From SIG299 sp045531955 (GTDB lineage Bacteria; Bacillota; Clostridia; Lachnospirales; Lachnospiraceae), in assembly GCA_045531955.1 (NCBI GenBank), contig JAZSFC010000027.1:62001-126000 (forward strand): a stretch of DNA of 64,000 nucleotides. The letters are read 5' to 3'. The translations under genes were made by a program, and so were the position numbers. The notes beneath the pieces are model-generated. The model was not told the origin of the DNA, searched no databases, and saw only the letters and a list, made by a program, of their open reading frames with translations. This document shows positions 25,717-34,253 of the stretch, piece by piece (position 1 is the first letter of the stretch; each line of letters opens with the position of its first letter).

Positions 25717-25772
25717 AATCCCTGATATGATTTTCTCCAGCGTTTTGTCCGGATAAAATCATATCAGGGATT
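25717..25772. repeat. 18-bp perfect inverted repeat with 20-nt loop
   Basis: Arms 25717-25734 (AATCCCTGATATGATTTT) and 25755-25772 are exact complements; the loop holds a small TCC/GGA pairing. Weaker A/T-rich pairing continues outside (ATTAATT against AATTAAT). It lies between the reductase end and the end of a convergent minus-strand gene, so it may act as a bidirectional terminator, although clear T-tracts are absent. Confidence 0.8.
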
Positions 25773-25811
25773 GCGTAATTAATAAAAGGCTAAATATACT
25801 AAATAAAATCT

Positions 25812-26225
25812 TCAAGACGTTCCATTAACATTTTTCAACATTCGCCGCCACTTCAGCACATATTCCAAAAGGAATCCTGCCACAATGCATCCTAAAAAAG
25901 TAAAGGTCCAAATTATCCACAAGTTATCGGTTTTCCCGCCACCCGGGTCTGTACCTTCCATGTGAAACAAAGTTCCTGCTAAAAAGCCAAGGAAATAGCC
26001 CCCGGAAGTAAACCATGGTGCATATTGTTTTCTTGCAAATAGTGAAATCAGCAATGCAAAAATTCCCGCAACAAATAAGTCAACCGGCCATTCTTTCATG
26101 CCATGCAGGTCAAAGAACGCATAACGGCAAAGCAAAAATCCCAGCAAGAGTACACCAAGGGAAATCAAGTGTGTCAGTAATAACCTTTTATATTTCTGCC
26201 AAAACTCCGATACTTTTTTACTCAT
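25812..26225 (-). CDS. Small membrane protein of unknown function in the ECF sigma operon
   Basis: A 137-residue protein with four hydrophobic segments (~16-35, ~45-62, ~70-88, ~103-125) and short basic ends. No family motif is recognised. Its start overlaps the end of the upstream gene by 8 bp, so it is the last gene of the four-gene sigma factor operon 28180-25812. Its charged Lys/Arg-rich termini suggest both ends are cytoplasmic. It may be part of an envelope stress response, judged only from the operon. Confidence 0.7.
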   Translation of the reverse strand: MSKKVSEFWQKYKRLLLTHLISLGVLLLGFLLCRYAFFDLHGMKEWPVDLFVAGIFALLISLFARKQYAPWFTSGGYFLGFLAGTLFHMEGTDPGGGKTDNLWIIWTFTFLGCIVAGFLLEYVLKWRRMLKNVNGTS

Positions 26226-27087
26226 TTTCCTGCGCCTCCATCTGTTCTACCAGTTCTTTCATAATCCGGTCCTGTTCCGCATAGTAAGCGTTCAGCTCCT
26301 CGTCCGCCATCCGGACACGTTCTGCCAGACCTTCCTCGTAAATGTCAGAACGTAAGAATCCTTCCACATTGACCCTGCCTTCTTTTATGGTGCCTCCCTC
26401 CTCTTTCCGAGGATATTCCAGCACAAAATCGATGGCATAAAACGGTACATTCCTACGGTCAAATACTTCCTTCAGTTCCAACAACACTTCTGCTGCACGT
26501 TCCACTGTGACTATATCATCCTCTACATAGATTACCAGATAGCCGGCTGTTTTTGCCAGTTCCCGGATGTCATATTGTTTATCCAGTTCCACCTTATCCA
26601 GTATGACATAACTTTCCGGCCAATAAGGAACTCCCACCTCTACATCCGGCGCCCGGAAACCAACCTTCAAATCGCCATAAGCAATAAAACTGGTAAACGG
26701 GTAATCCGGTGCCTCCAACACTTCGTCCACTAAAGCACGGTACTCCATATATAAACGGTTTTGTGTATTTCCTCCGTAAAGCACCCTGCTCTCGTACGTA
26801 TCCAGAAGTAAATTCCCTAACATATCAATCCGTAGGGAAAAGCTGCTGTCTTCACTGCTCGGAGATTTAATATGGGCATAGTAATCCGTATCTTTAAAGT
26901 TAAAACCAATCCGCTCAATTTCAAAATCCGTATCCCCATATACCTCTTCCAGATGTTTTTCTGCAGTTCTGGCGGCCAGCCATTTGGAAACCGGGTTTCC
27001 CACTAAAGCATTGGCAAACCAGCAAAGCCCGGCAATCATAATCAGGGCGGCTACCAGTGCGGCAATTTTTAACCATTTCTTCTTCAT
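26218..27087 (-). CDS. Membrane-anchored extracytoplasmic protein (YfjL-like), function unknown
   Basis: About 289 residues with one N-terminal anchor (MKKKWLKIAALVAALIMIAGLCWF); the rest is predicted outside. I choose the ATG at 27087 because AAAGGAG is seven bases upstream; an ATG two codons earlier touches the site. The segment after the anchor (NPVSKWLAARTAEKHLEEVY, then a beta strand with YYAHIKSPSSED) resembles YfjL-like proteins of Firmicutes, a loose recognition. The C-terminus is a long acidic helix. It sits between the anti-sigma gene and a membrane protein gene, so a link to envelope stress is inferred. Confidence 0.7.
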   Translation of the reverse strand: MKKKWLKIAALVAALIMIAGLCWFANALVGNPVSKWLAARTAEKHLEEVYGDTDFEIERIGFNFKDTDYYAHIKSPSSEDSSFSLRIDMLGNLLLDTYESRVLYGGNTQNRLYMEYRALVDEVLEAPDYPFTSFIAYGDLKVGFRAPDVEVGVPYWPESYVILDKVELDKQYDIRELAKTAGYLVIYVEDDIVTVERAAEVLLELKEVFDRRNVPFYAIDFVLEYPRKEEGGTIKEGRVNVEGFLRSDIYEEGLAERVRMADEELNAYYAEQDRIMKELVEQMEAQENE

Positions 27088-27126
27088 TGTCATTCTCCTT
27101 TCTGGTGCAAGAACACACCACCAAAT

Positions 27127-27654
27127 TTAGCGTTCCTTCCGGAATGCAAAATGTAATAATCCCGCAACCAATATCCCAATCTCCACAAAAATAGTGTAAA
27201 TGCCAACCCACATTAAAATTGCTACGAACGGCATATATTCCATGCCCCGGGCCAGACCTAAAAAATTAATCAAACTCTGCATTATAAGTAGTAAAAGAGG
27301 AATTTGATACACTGCCTGCCACCGGAAAATCACATAGCCAAGAGCTCCGATAACCGGCATAATCAGGCTGTTATAGAACATTTCCTCACTGGCGGTAAGA
27401 CTTAAGCCGAAAAGCACGCCAAACATTAACAGCATGGTCGAAAAAATTTGGATGCGGCGCTTTAATTTACCAAGTTCCTGCTCCAAATCCGAAGGAATTT
27501 CCTTCGTTTCCGTTATTTCATTCTCATATAAATTTCTGCATGTTTCACATTCTTTCAGATGTTCTTTTACTGCCTGCACGCTGTCTTCACTGGCAATACC
27601 GTCTTTCACCAGAGGCAACAAGTCCTTGCATATATCACAGGAAATCTTATTCAT
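27127..27654 (-). CDS. Anti-sigma factor with zinc-finger (ZAS-type) N-terminus
   Basis: A 175-residue membrane protein. The N-terminal ~45 residues form a zf-HC2 domain with CDICKDLLPL and the H-x3-C-x2-C motif HLKECETC, which binds zinc and holds the sigma factor. Residues ~60-170 contain about four hydrophobic segments, so the protein sits in the membrane. Its start overlaps the end of the sigma gene by 8 bp: a classical ECF sigma/anti-sigma pair. Release of the sigma factor probably depends on an envelope signal, which is unknown here. Confidence 0.88.
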   Translation of the reverse strand: MNKISCDICKDLLPLVKDGIASEDSVQAVKEHLKECETCRNLYENEITETKEIPSDLEQELGKLKRRIQIFSTMLLMFGVLFGLSLTASEEMFYNSLIMPVIGALGYVIFRWQAVYQIPLLLLIMQSLINFLGLARGMEYMPFVAILMWVGIYTIFVEIGILVAGLLHFAFRKER

Positions 27655-28180
27655 GACCCCATCCCTCCTTTTCTAGTATCTGTCGTATTTTTTCTTTTGC
27701 CCTGAAATAAATAACCCGGGCTGAGCTTTCGGATATATTCTGCAGCTTACCTATTTCATAAAAAGAATACCCCTCCAGACGGAGCTTTACAATGTTCCCG
27801 GTGCGCCCCGGTTCTTCGTCTAAAAGTGAATGTATCCGTTCCAGTATTTCTTTATCTAAATACTGTTCTTCCGGATTCTTCCTGTCAGCCACATCTAAAC
27901 CTACGCTTCTCTCTTCTCCCACCAGCTCCGATAAAACTACGTTTTCTATCCGCCTGTTCTTTTTTCTTAAATAATCAATCCACTTATGTCTTGCAATGGA
28001 AAACATCCAAGTCTTTATATCCGACTCTCCCCGAAAGACAGCGATAGACTTTACTACCTCTAAAAACACCTCCGAAGAAAGGTCCTCGGAAAGGGAGGGG
28101 TCATGGGTAAGGCTGTATAAATAACGGTATATGTCTTTGTAATAGCTACGGAACAGTTTTTCTAACAACCGTTGCACCAC
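27647..28180 (-). CDS. ECF-type RNA polymerase sigma factor
   Basis: A 177-residue sigma-70 family protein with only regions 2 and 4. Region 2 shows YRYLYSLTHDPSLSEDLSSEVFLEV and IKTWMFSIARHKWIDYLRKK; region 4 shows VKLRLEGYSFYEIGKLQNISESSARVIYFRAKEKIR as a helix-turn-helix. Start codons are two adjacent GTGs behind AAAGGAGG; spacing favours the second. It heads a four-gene operon with its anti-sigma factor. A self-type promoter (28216-28243) lies upstream, which fits positive autoregulation. Confidence 0.9.
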   Translation of the reverse strand: MVQRLLEKLFRSYYKDIYRYLYSLTHDPSLSEDLSSEVFLEVVKSIAVFRGESDIKTWMFSIARHKWIDYLRKKNRRIENVVLSELVGEERSVGLDVADRKNPEEQYLDKEILERIHSLLDEEPGRTGNIVKLRLEGYSFYEIGKLQNISESSARVIYFRAKEKIRQILEKEGWGHE

Positions 28181-28215
28181 GAAGCCTCCTTTCTGTTTCC
28201 ATCATTTCATAAAAT

Positions 28216-28243
28216 TAGTCGTCGTAATTTTCGTTTTGTTACA
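28216..28243 (-). promoter_or_regulatory. Candidate ECF-type autoregulatory promoter
   Basis: On the minus strand TGTAAC (28238-28243), exactly 16 bases, then CGACTA (28216-28221). This resembles the TGAAAC / CGTCTA layout of ECF sigma promoters and lies 36 bases upstream of the sigma gene. A TATACT element (28244-28249) next to it could serve the housekeeping sigma factor. Confidence 0.5.
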
Positions 28244-28270
28244 GTATAACATAAATTTATTAATTCAAAA

Positions 28271-28302
28271 AGCCATGTGCTGCTATCACGCAACACATGG
28301 CT
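28271..28302 (-). terminator. Terminator of the MATE transporter gene
   Basis: Arms 28290-28302 and 28271-28283 pair over 13 bp (one G-T wobble) with a 6-nt loop; the minus strand continues with TTTTGAATT. It lies 17 bases after the MATE stop codon. Confidence 0.75.
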
Positions 28303-28318
28303 CAACATTATTTCTTTA

Positions 28319-29671
28319 TTATAACGGCTTTATTACCTTCTTATAAATCTTATACAGGAATAATCCGGACAATGCCACCGACATCAATTCCGCAATTGGG
28401 AAGGACAACCAAATCAGATTCAGTTTTCCCGTTAAGGAAAGGAGGTATGCTACCGGAAGCAGTACTACCAGCTGTCTTGCGATGGAAACAATCATGCTCA
28501 GCATACCGTTGCCAAGTGCCTGAAAGGTAGATCCTGCAATAATACAGAAACCGGCAAACAAAAAGCTGATACTTATAAAACGCAGTGCCGGCACGCCAAT
28601 GGCAAGCATTTCCGCCGACGCTTCAAACAGACTGAATAACTGCACAGGGAAAATCTGCATTACTAAAAATCCTACAAACATAATGCCGACCGCATACATA
28701 ATCGCCAGCTTCATGGTGCGAAGCATACGGTCTTTTTTCTTGGCACCGTAATTATAAGCAATAATCGGCACCATGCCGTTGTTTAACCCAAATACCGGCA
28801 TAAAGATAAAGCTCTGAAGCTTAAAGTATACTCCAAACACTGCCGCTGCCGTGGAGGAAAAGCCCATCAGAATTAAGTTCATACCATAGGTCATGACGGA
28901 ACCGATGGAACCCATGATAATGGAAGGGATACCGACAGAATAAATCTTCTTGATAACTGCACCGTCCGGTACCAGCTCTTTTAAATTTAACTGTATTTCC
29001 GGATTCTTTTTCACATTCAGCCAGAAACCAAACACGGCAGAAATAATCTGTCCAAGCACTGTTGCTACCGCCGCACCGGTAATGCCCATGGCCGGCAGCC
29101 CAAACCAGCCGAAAATCAGGATAGGGTCCAAAATCAGGTTGGTAACCGCACCGAGCAGCTGGGTATACATGCTAAGGGTAGTCCGGCCGGTTGCCTGTAG
29201 AAGACGCTCTGTAATAAACTGGCCGAAGATACCGAAGGAACATGACATAACAATGGTGAGATACTGTGTTCCGTACTCAATCAGTACCAAATCATCTGTC
29301 TGGGTGGTAAAAAACCAGCGGCTTCCAAAAACGCCGAATAGTGCACAGGCAATAGCGCTGAATAACATCAGCAGAATACCGTTGTGCGCCACCTTATTCG
29401 CCAGCTTCTGGTTCTTTTCACCGAGGCTCTTCGACAGCAGGGCGTTAATACCCACTCCGGTACCGGTACCAAGAGCAATCAGCAGATTTTGCACCGGAAA
29501 AGCCAAGGATACGGCAGTCAGGGCATCCTCACTAATTCTTGCTACAAAGATGCTGTCCACCACGTTATAAAGTGCCTGCACCAACATAGAAAGCATCATC
29601 GGCACTGCCATACTGATAAGCAATTTATTTTCGGGCATCGTGCCCATTTTATTTTCTCTTGTATTTTCCAT
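28319..29671 (-). CDS. MATE family efflux transporter
   Basis: About 450 residues with twelve hydrophobic helices in two halves, each starting with the MATE-type opening (MAVPMMLSMLVQALYNVVDSIFVAR in the first; VGIPSIIMGSIGSVMTYGMNLIL in the second). MATE proteins export cationic or aromatic compounds using Na+ or H+ gradients. The ATG at 29671 (MENTRENKMG) is preferred; a GTG six codons earlier exists but the purine-rich AGAAAGAAG fits the ATG. It stands between the oligopeptidase and the sigma operon with its own terminator. The substrate is unknown. Confidence 0.88.
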   Translation of the reverse strand: MENTRENKMGTMPENKLLISMAVPMMLSMLVQALYNVVDSIFVARISEDALTAVSLAFPVQNLLIALGTGTGVGINALLSKSLGEKNQKLANKVAHNGILLMLFSAIACALFGVFGSRWFFTTQTDDLVLIEYGTQYLTIVMSCSFGIFGQFITERLLQATGRTTLSMYTQLLGAVTNLILDPILIFGWFGLPAMGITGAAVATVLGQIISAVFGFWLNVKKNPEIQLNLKELVPDGAVIKKIYSVGIPSIIMGSIGSVMTYGMNLILMGFSSTAAAVFGVYFKLQSFIFMPVFGLNNGMVPIIAYNYGAKKKDRMLRTMKLAIMYAVGIMFVGFLVMQIFPVQLFSLFEASAEMLAIGVPALRFISISFLFAGFCIIAGSTFQALGNGMLSMIVSIARQLVVLLPVAYLLSLTGKLNLIWLSFPIAELMSVALSGLFLYKIYKKVIKPL

Positions 29672-29694
29672 AAATTCTTCTTTCTGCACACAGA

Positions 29695-29724
29695 ATGCTT
29701 CCGGTCTGTTATAACCGGAAGCAT
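29695..29724 (-). terminator. Hairpin downstream of the oligopeptidase gene
   Basis: An 11-bp perfect stem (29714-29724 with 29695-29705, ATGCTTCCGGT and complement) and 8-nt loop, 15 bases after the pepF stop. There is no strong T-tract on the minus strand, so termination may be partial. Confidence 0.55.
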
Positions 29725-29739
29725 CTATACCATACGTAT

Positions 29740-31539
29740 TTATTTCATTAATTCTTCCATCTCATCCAGTAATCTGCCAAACATCTCCAAGCCGGAATTT
29801 ACTGCAGCCGGAGTGGTCATATCTACGCCCGCAATCTTCAGCAAATCAATTGGGGACTTGGAACATCCGCCGCTTAAGAACTTTAAGTAATCTTCTACTG
29901 CAGGCTGACCTTCCTTTAAGATACGGTTTGCCAGTGCTACCGCTGCAGAGAAGCCGGTGGCATACTGGTAAACATAGAAGTTGTAATAGAAGTGAGGAAT
30001 TCTTGCCCATTCCATGGCAATATCTTCATCAACAACCATATCATCACCAAAGTACTTCTTGTTCAAATCATAATACAGGCTGCTTAATGCGTCCGGAGTC
30101 ATGCTTTCCCCACGCTCACACATCTGATGGGTTAATAACTCAAACTCTGCAAACATGGTCTGACGGTATACGGTTCCGCGGAAGCTCTCTAAGAAATGAT
30201 TGATTAAGTATGCTCTCTGTACCTTGTCGGTAGTATTCTTAAGCAAATGCTCCATTAAGAGAACTTCATTACAGGTGGAAGCCACTTCTGCCACGAAAAT
30301 CACATAGCCGGCATCTACATGCGGCTGTGTCTTGTTGGACAGATAGGAGTGCATGGCATGACCCATTTCATGTGCCAGAGTAAACATGTTATCCAAAGTG
30401 TCGTTATGGTTTAATAACACATATGGATGAACACCGTAAACACCTGCAGAGTACGCGCCGCTTCTCTTTCCTTCGTTTTCATAAACATCAATCCAACGGT
30501 TTTCGAAGCCTTCTTTGATAACCGCACGGTATTCTTCACCAAGAGGTGCCAGTGCTTCGTATACAGTAGCCTTTGCCTGTTCAAACGGAATCTTTACATC
30601 TGCTTCTTTTACTAACGGAGTATACAAGTCGTACATGTGAAGCTCATTTACACCAAGAAGCTTCTTACGGATGGATACATAGCGGTGCATCTTATCCAAA
30701 TTCTGATGAATTGCTTCAATTAAGTTGGTATAAACGGCAGCAGGAACATTAGTGCCATCCACAGCAGCCTCTAAGCAGCTGTTGTACTTTCTTGCCTTAG
30801 CAGAAAACCAGTGTGCCTTTAACTTGCCGGAATAAGTAGCGGCCAACGTATTGCGGTAGCTCTTGTAAGTGGAGTACATTGCCTTGAACGCCTCTTCCCG
30901 GACTCTGCGGTCACTGCTTTCCAAGAACGGAACATATCTACCGTGGGTTAATCGGACCTTTTCCCCATTTTCATCGGTGATTTCAGGGAATACCAGGTCT
31001 GCATTATTGAACATAGAGAATACATTATCGGAAGTTCCGGTAATGTCACCGGCAGAAGCCAGTAACTGCTCCATTTCTGCGGAAAGCATGTGTGCCTTTC
31101 TGCGCAAAATATTATTTAACAATCTGCGGAACACTTCCAGTTCAGGCTTTTCCTTATAAAACTTTTCCAATGTTTCTTCCGGAATTGCTAAAATTTCCGG
31201 TGTCATAAATGCAGTCTTTTCACCCAAGGAAACAAAGAGGGTTCTCACCTGCATTACCAATGCCTGATTCTCGGTATTCGTAGTATCCACATCAGAGCAA
31301 CGGCTGGCATAACTGTATGCCTTACCCCCGATACGGTCGATTTCATCGTCTAAATGAAGGGACTGATATAAGTTTTCAGCGGACTCGCCCATGCGTCCCT
31401 GATAAGTCACCAACTCTTCTGCTAATTTTTTCACTACTTCAAGGTCAGCCTTCCATGCATCTACGTTAGCGTACATATCTTCCACTTTCCAGGTGTCTTC
31501 TACTCTAACTTGACTTCTTTTCAATAATTCCTTTGCCAT
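29740..31539 (-). CDS. pepF: Oligoendopeptidase F (M3 family zinc peptidase)
   Basis: A 599-residue cytoplasmic metallopeptidase, the normal PepF length. The zinc-binding HExxH is in LAHEMGHAMHSYLSN (near residue 388), and the third ligand Glu lies ~25-30 residues later in FVAEVASTCNEVLLMEHL. The N-terminal region (SQVRVEDTWKVEDMYAN) and the C-terminal ATGFSAAVALANRIL are family-typical. It degrades peptides of roughly 7-17 residues taken up or produced in the cell. The gene is monocistronic by context. The ATG at 31539 is preceded by AAAGGATAAG. Confidence 0.93.
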   Translation of the reverse strand: MAKELLKRSQVRVEDTWKVEDMYANVDAWKADLEVVKKLAEELVTYQGRMGESAENLYQSLHLDDEIDRIGGKAYSYASRCSDVDTTNTENQALVMQVRTLFVSLGEKTAFMTPEILAIPEETLEKFYKEKPELEVFRRLLNNILRRKAHMLSAEMEQLLASAGDITGTSDNVFSMFNNADLVFPEITDENGEKVRLTHGRYVPFLESSDRRVREEAFKAMYSTYKSYRNTLAATYSGKLKAHWFSAKARKYNSCLEAAVDGTNVPAAVYTNLIEAIHQNLDKMHRYVSIRKKLLGVNELHMYDLYTPLVKEADVKIPFEQAKATVYEALAPLGEEYRAVIKEGFENRWIDVYENEGKRSGAYSAGVYGVHPYVLLNHNDTLDNMFTLAHEMGHAMHSYLSNKTQPHVDAGYVIFVAEVASTCNEVLLMEHLLKNTTDKVQRAYLINHFLESFRGTVYRQTMFAEFELLTHQMCERGESMTPDALSSLYYDLNKKYFGDDMVVDEDIAMEWARIPHFYYNFYVYQYATGFSAAVALANRILKEGQPAVEDYLKFLSGGCSKSPIDLLKIAGVDMTTPAAVNSGLEMFGRLLDEMEELMK

Positions 31540-31590
31540 TTTTCTTATCCTTTCTCTCTTTCTATTTCTTCGCTCTTACACCGGACCATA

Positions 31591-31649
31591 AATAGTTATA
31601 TTCATAAAGAACCCTTGATCGAGAGCGCGTTCTTAAGAATATAACTATT
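31591..31649. repeat. Inverted repeat overlapping the end of hflC
   Basis: Arms 31591-31603 (AATAGTTATATTC) and 31637-31649 are perfect 13-bp complements, with a second inner pairing of AAGAAC and GTTCTT. The right arm contains the hflC stop codon. It may end hflKC transcription or protect the 3' end, but lacks a typical T-tract. Confidence 0.75.
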
Positions 31650-32559
31650 CAACAGTGTTGAAGATTTGCGCAATCGGAGAATCCTCATCCAGAATCAATG
31701 TCTTATTTTCACCCACCATAGATGCCTTCGCTGCGTCTAAAGATAATACATAGGTGTAGAAATCACTTCTGGACTGGTCAGCGTATACTTCTGATAAAAT
31801 CTTCATATATTCCGCTTCGCCGGCTGCCACGGTAGCTTCTGCCTCTGCCTTTGCCTTGGAAATGCTGACGGAAATTTCGTAATCGGTCTGGGTACGGATT
31901 TTGGTTGCTTCCGCTTCACCTTCTGCAATATAGGATGCCGCAATGTTATTACGCTCGGAAATCATACGCTCATACACCGCATTTTTATTATCATCCGGAA
32001 GGTCCAGACGTTTAATTTCCACCGTAATAAGCTCAATACCGTACTGTTCCATGGAATTGCCGAGATTTGCCATAATCATCTTGGTTAACTCACCGTCACG
32101 TCCATTGATTACTTCGGTCTGCTCCAGGCTGGAAATAATATTTTTCATAGACATAAATACAGACGCATTGATTCTGCTTTCTGCATTTGCCACCTGGGAA
32201 TTTAAGGTTTGTACAAATAACTGCGGATCGTTAATTCTCCAAAGCACGTAGCTGTCAGCCACCATGGTCTTTTTATCCATGGTAATAACATCAGATGCCG
32301 CCAGGTCATAAATTAAAATCTGCTTTGGCAGAGTGTCGGTACTCTGGATAAACGGAACCTTAAAACTGAGTCCCGCTTTATCAATAATCCGTTCGATTTT
32401 TCCGAACTGCTTTACTAAGGTATATTTATTTTCTGCGGTCACTACCAGGGAATTGGCAAGGACAATCAGTGCTGCAAAAAGAACAAGCACCAATAATACC
32501 TTACCGATTCCGCTACCGGATTTTTTCTGTTTCTGTTCAGGCATTACATATTCTTCCAT
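31645..32559 (-). CDS. hflC: HflC, SPFH/band 7 membrane protease modulator
   Basis: A 304-residue protein with a Lys-rich N-terminus, one membrane helix (~19-38) and a large SPFH domain outside the cytoplasm (KYTLVKQFGKIERIIDKAGLSFKVPFIQS). A coiled-coil helix rich in Glu/Ala (AEGEATKIRTQTDYE, AKAEAEATVAAGEAEYMKIL) follows. HflC forms a ring-shaped complex with HflK that surrounds and controls the AAA protease FtsH. GGGAGG lies nine bases before the ATG. It follows hflK by 18 bp, the expected pair order. No ftsH gene is in the window. Confidence 0.9.
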   Translation of the reverse strand: MEEYVMPEQKQKKSGSGIGKVLLVLVLFAALIVLANSLVVTAENKYTLVKQFGKIERIIDKAGLSFKVPFIQSTDTLPKQILIYDLAASDVITMDKKTMVADSYVLWRINDPQLFVQTLNSQVANAESRINASVFMSMKNIISSLEQTEVINGRDGELTKMIMANLGNSMEQYGIELITVEIKRLDLPDDNKNAVYERMISERNNIAASYIAEGEAEATKIRTQTDYEISVSISKAKAEAEATVAAGEAEYMKILSEVYADQSRSDFYTYVLSLDAAKASMVGENKTLILDEDSPIAQIFNTVE

Positions 32560-32577
32560 AACTTTGTTCCTCCCTTC

Positions 32578-33495
32578 CTATTCTCCAAAGGAGTCCAGCG
32601 GTAAAATCTTCTGCACACTGCCGTCTCCGTTGTCAATGATAACTTCTAAGTCAGGAAGGATTTCCTGCATGGTTTCAAAAAACATTCTCTGCTTGGTAAT
32701 CAGCGGATACTTAATATATTCCTCATACAGCGCGTTAAAACGGGCTGCCTGACCGGTTGCCTCGTTGATGCGGGCTTCCTTTTCTGCCTCTGCCTGTTTT
32801 TTAATCTGGTCTACCTGGGCCTCTGCCTGCGGCATCTGCTCGCTGCGGTATTTGTTAGCATTGTTAATAGCAGTTTCTTTGCCCTGCTTTGCGGTTTCTA
32901 CCGCCTTGAATGCTTCGATAACCTCTGCTGTCGGAGGCTCTGCATCCTGAATGGACAGGTTTACCAGCTGGATACCGATATTCTTATCCTCCAGCTGTGC
33001 CATCAGTTCTTCTCTGATTTTGGACTGGATTTCACTTTTTCCGGTGGTAATTACGCTGTCTACATCATAAGAACCGATAACGGAACGGATACAGCCCTGG
33101 GCCATATTCTTTAAAATCAGTACCGGGTTTTCAGAAGCGTATAATGCCTTGATTGGGTCATTTACCTTATACTCCAAAAAGAAATCCACATTTACAAAAT
33201 TGTAGTCGGAAGTAATCATTAAGGACTCATCTTCAATAGACATATTGGTATTTACATCATAACCGATGGAAAGTCCTTTAATGGTAGTATCTACCTTTTT
33301 CACCTTTTGTATAAACGGAATTTTAAAATGCAGGCCCGGTGTTCCTACCGCTTCTGCCTTACCAAAGGTGGTAATTACTGCCTGCTCCTGCTCTCCGATG
33401 GTGTAATAGCAATTAAAACCGAGAATCGCTATTACTAAAATTGTCGCAACAATTTTTACAACCCGAAGAACCGTTTTTGCTTCATTCGAATTCAT
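32578..33495 (-). CDS. hflK: HflK, SPFH/band 7 membrane protease modulator
   Basis: A 305-residue partner of HflC: one helix (~14-32), then an SPFH domain (YYTIGEQEQAVITTFGKAEAVGTPGLHFKIPFIQKV) and a long Ala/Glu/Gln-rich coiled coil (PQAEAQVDQIKKQAEAEKEAR). The long Gly/Pro-rich N-terminal extension seen in proteobacterial HflK is missing, so the chain is shorter. HflKC normally tunes FtsH access to membrane substrates. It is the first gene of the pair. This operon form is widespread in Lachnospiraceae-type genomes but less studied there than in Escherichia coli. Confidence 0.88.
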   Translation of the reverse strand: MNSNEAKTVLRVVKIVATILVIAILGFNCYYTIGEQEQAVITTFGKAEAVGTPGLHFKIPFIQKVKKVDTTIKGLSIGYDVNTNMSIEDESLMITSDYNFVNVDFFLEYKVNDPIKALYASENPVLILKNMAQGCIRSVIGSYDVDSVITTGKSEIQSKIREELMAQLEDKNIGIQLVNLSIQDAEPPTAEVIEAFKAVETAKQGKETAINNANKYRSEQMPQAEAQVDQIKKQAEAEKEARINEATGQAARFNALYEEYIKYPLITKQRMFFETMQEILPDLEVIIDNGDGSVQKILPLDSFGE

Positions 33496-33596
33496 TTGTT
33501 ATCCTCCTTATTATCTCCTTTTTCCCTTTCGGGTTAATATTCAGCGTAAGGGGCTGAGGCAAGATGCAAACACCTTACCGCAACCCCTTCCCCTGT

Positions 33597-34244
33597 TTAT
33601 AGTGACACGATGATCCGTGCCATATCTTCTACTGTTTCTGCAATGTATGCTGCGCCGGCGGCTTCCAGCTCTTCCCTGTCACCAAAGCCGTACAGAACAC
33701 CCATACACTTTAGTCCGCACTTTGCAGCACCAATTACATCAAATTTACGGTCACCTACCATCAGCACATCGGAAAGGGCGGTAATACCCTGCTTTTCCAG
33801 TGCGTAACGGATTACCTCATCCTTTTCGTTGCGGCTGGCATCATCATTAGAACCGCAAATGTCGTCAAAATAGATATCCAACCCGAAATGTGCCAATATC
33901 TTTTTTGCCATATGCTCCGGCTTGGAGGTGGCAACAATCAGTACCTTTCCGGCATCCTTCAAAGTTTTTAAAGCATGTTCCATGCCTTCATAAACCACAT
34001 TTTCAAACATACCGGTTGGGATAAAACGCTCCCTGTATTTTGCCACGGCCAGTTCTGCCTTTTCTTCATCAAAGCCAAAACCGTCCATAAAGCTTTTTCG
34101 AAGCGGTGGTCCGATAAACTGCTCTAACTCTGCTCTGCTTTCCACTTCGATACCGAAATGGTTTAACGCATATTCAAAGCACTTTGTGATGCCCTCGGCC
34201 GGATTGGTAATAGTGCCGTCTAAATCTAACAAAATATACTTCAT
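33597..34244 (-). CDS. HAD family hydrolase (phosphoglycolate phosphatase-like)
   Basis: A 215-residue HAD phosphatase with all four motifs: DLDGTITNP (nucleophile Asp7), ATSKP (Ser/Thr), a Lys in the YALEKQGI region, and VGDRKFDVIGA. The C1 cap domain with FIGPPLRKSFMDGFGF is that of the Gph/PpaX-like subgroup acting on small phosphate esters. It ends 9 bases after the phospho-sugar mutase stop and is probably co-transcribed with it. Exact substrate is not readable; phosphoglycolate, pyrophosphate or a sugar phosphate are possible. A hydrolase next to a mutase suggests sugar-phosphate housekeeping, which is inference. Confidence 0.88.
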   Translation of the reverse strand: MKYILLDLDGTITNPAEGITKCFEYALNHFGIEVESRAELEQFIGPPLRKSFMDGFGFDEEKAELAVAKYRERFIPTGMFENVVYEGMEHALKTLKDAGKVLIVATSKPEHMAKKILAHFGLDIYFDDICGSNDDASRNEKDEVIRYALEKQGITALSDVLMVGDRKFDVIGAAKCGLKCMGVLYGFGDREELEAAGAAYIAETVEDMARIIVSL

Positions 34245-34253
34245 GATAACCTC

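Noticed and set aside
28950..29570. 206-residue plus-strand reading frame
   Set aside because: Entirely antisense to the well-supported MATE transporter; its composition (Ser/Pro/Ala-rich) is that of a shadow frame.
33540..33592. Possible hairpin between hflK and the HAD hydrolase gene
   Set aside because: AAGGGG and CCCCTT can pair around a long loop, but the stem is short and no T-tract follows, so I do not call a terminator.
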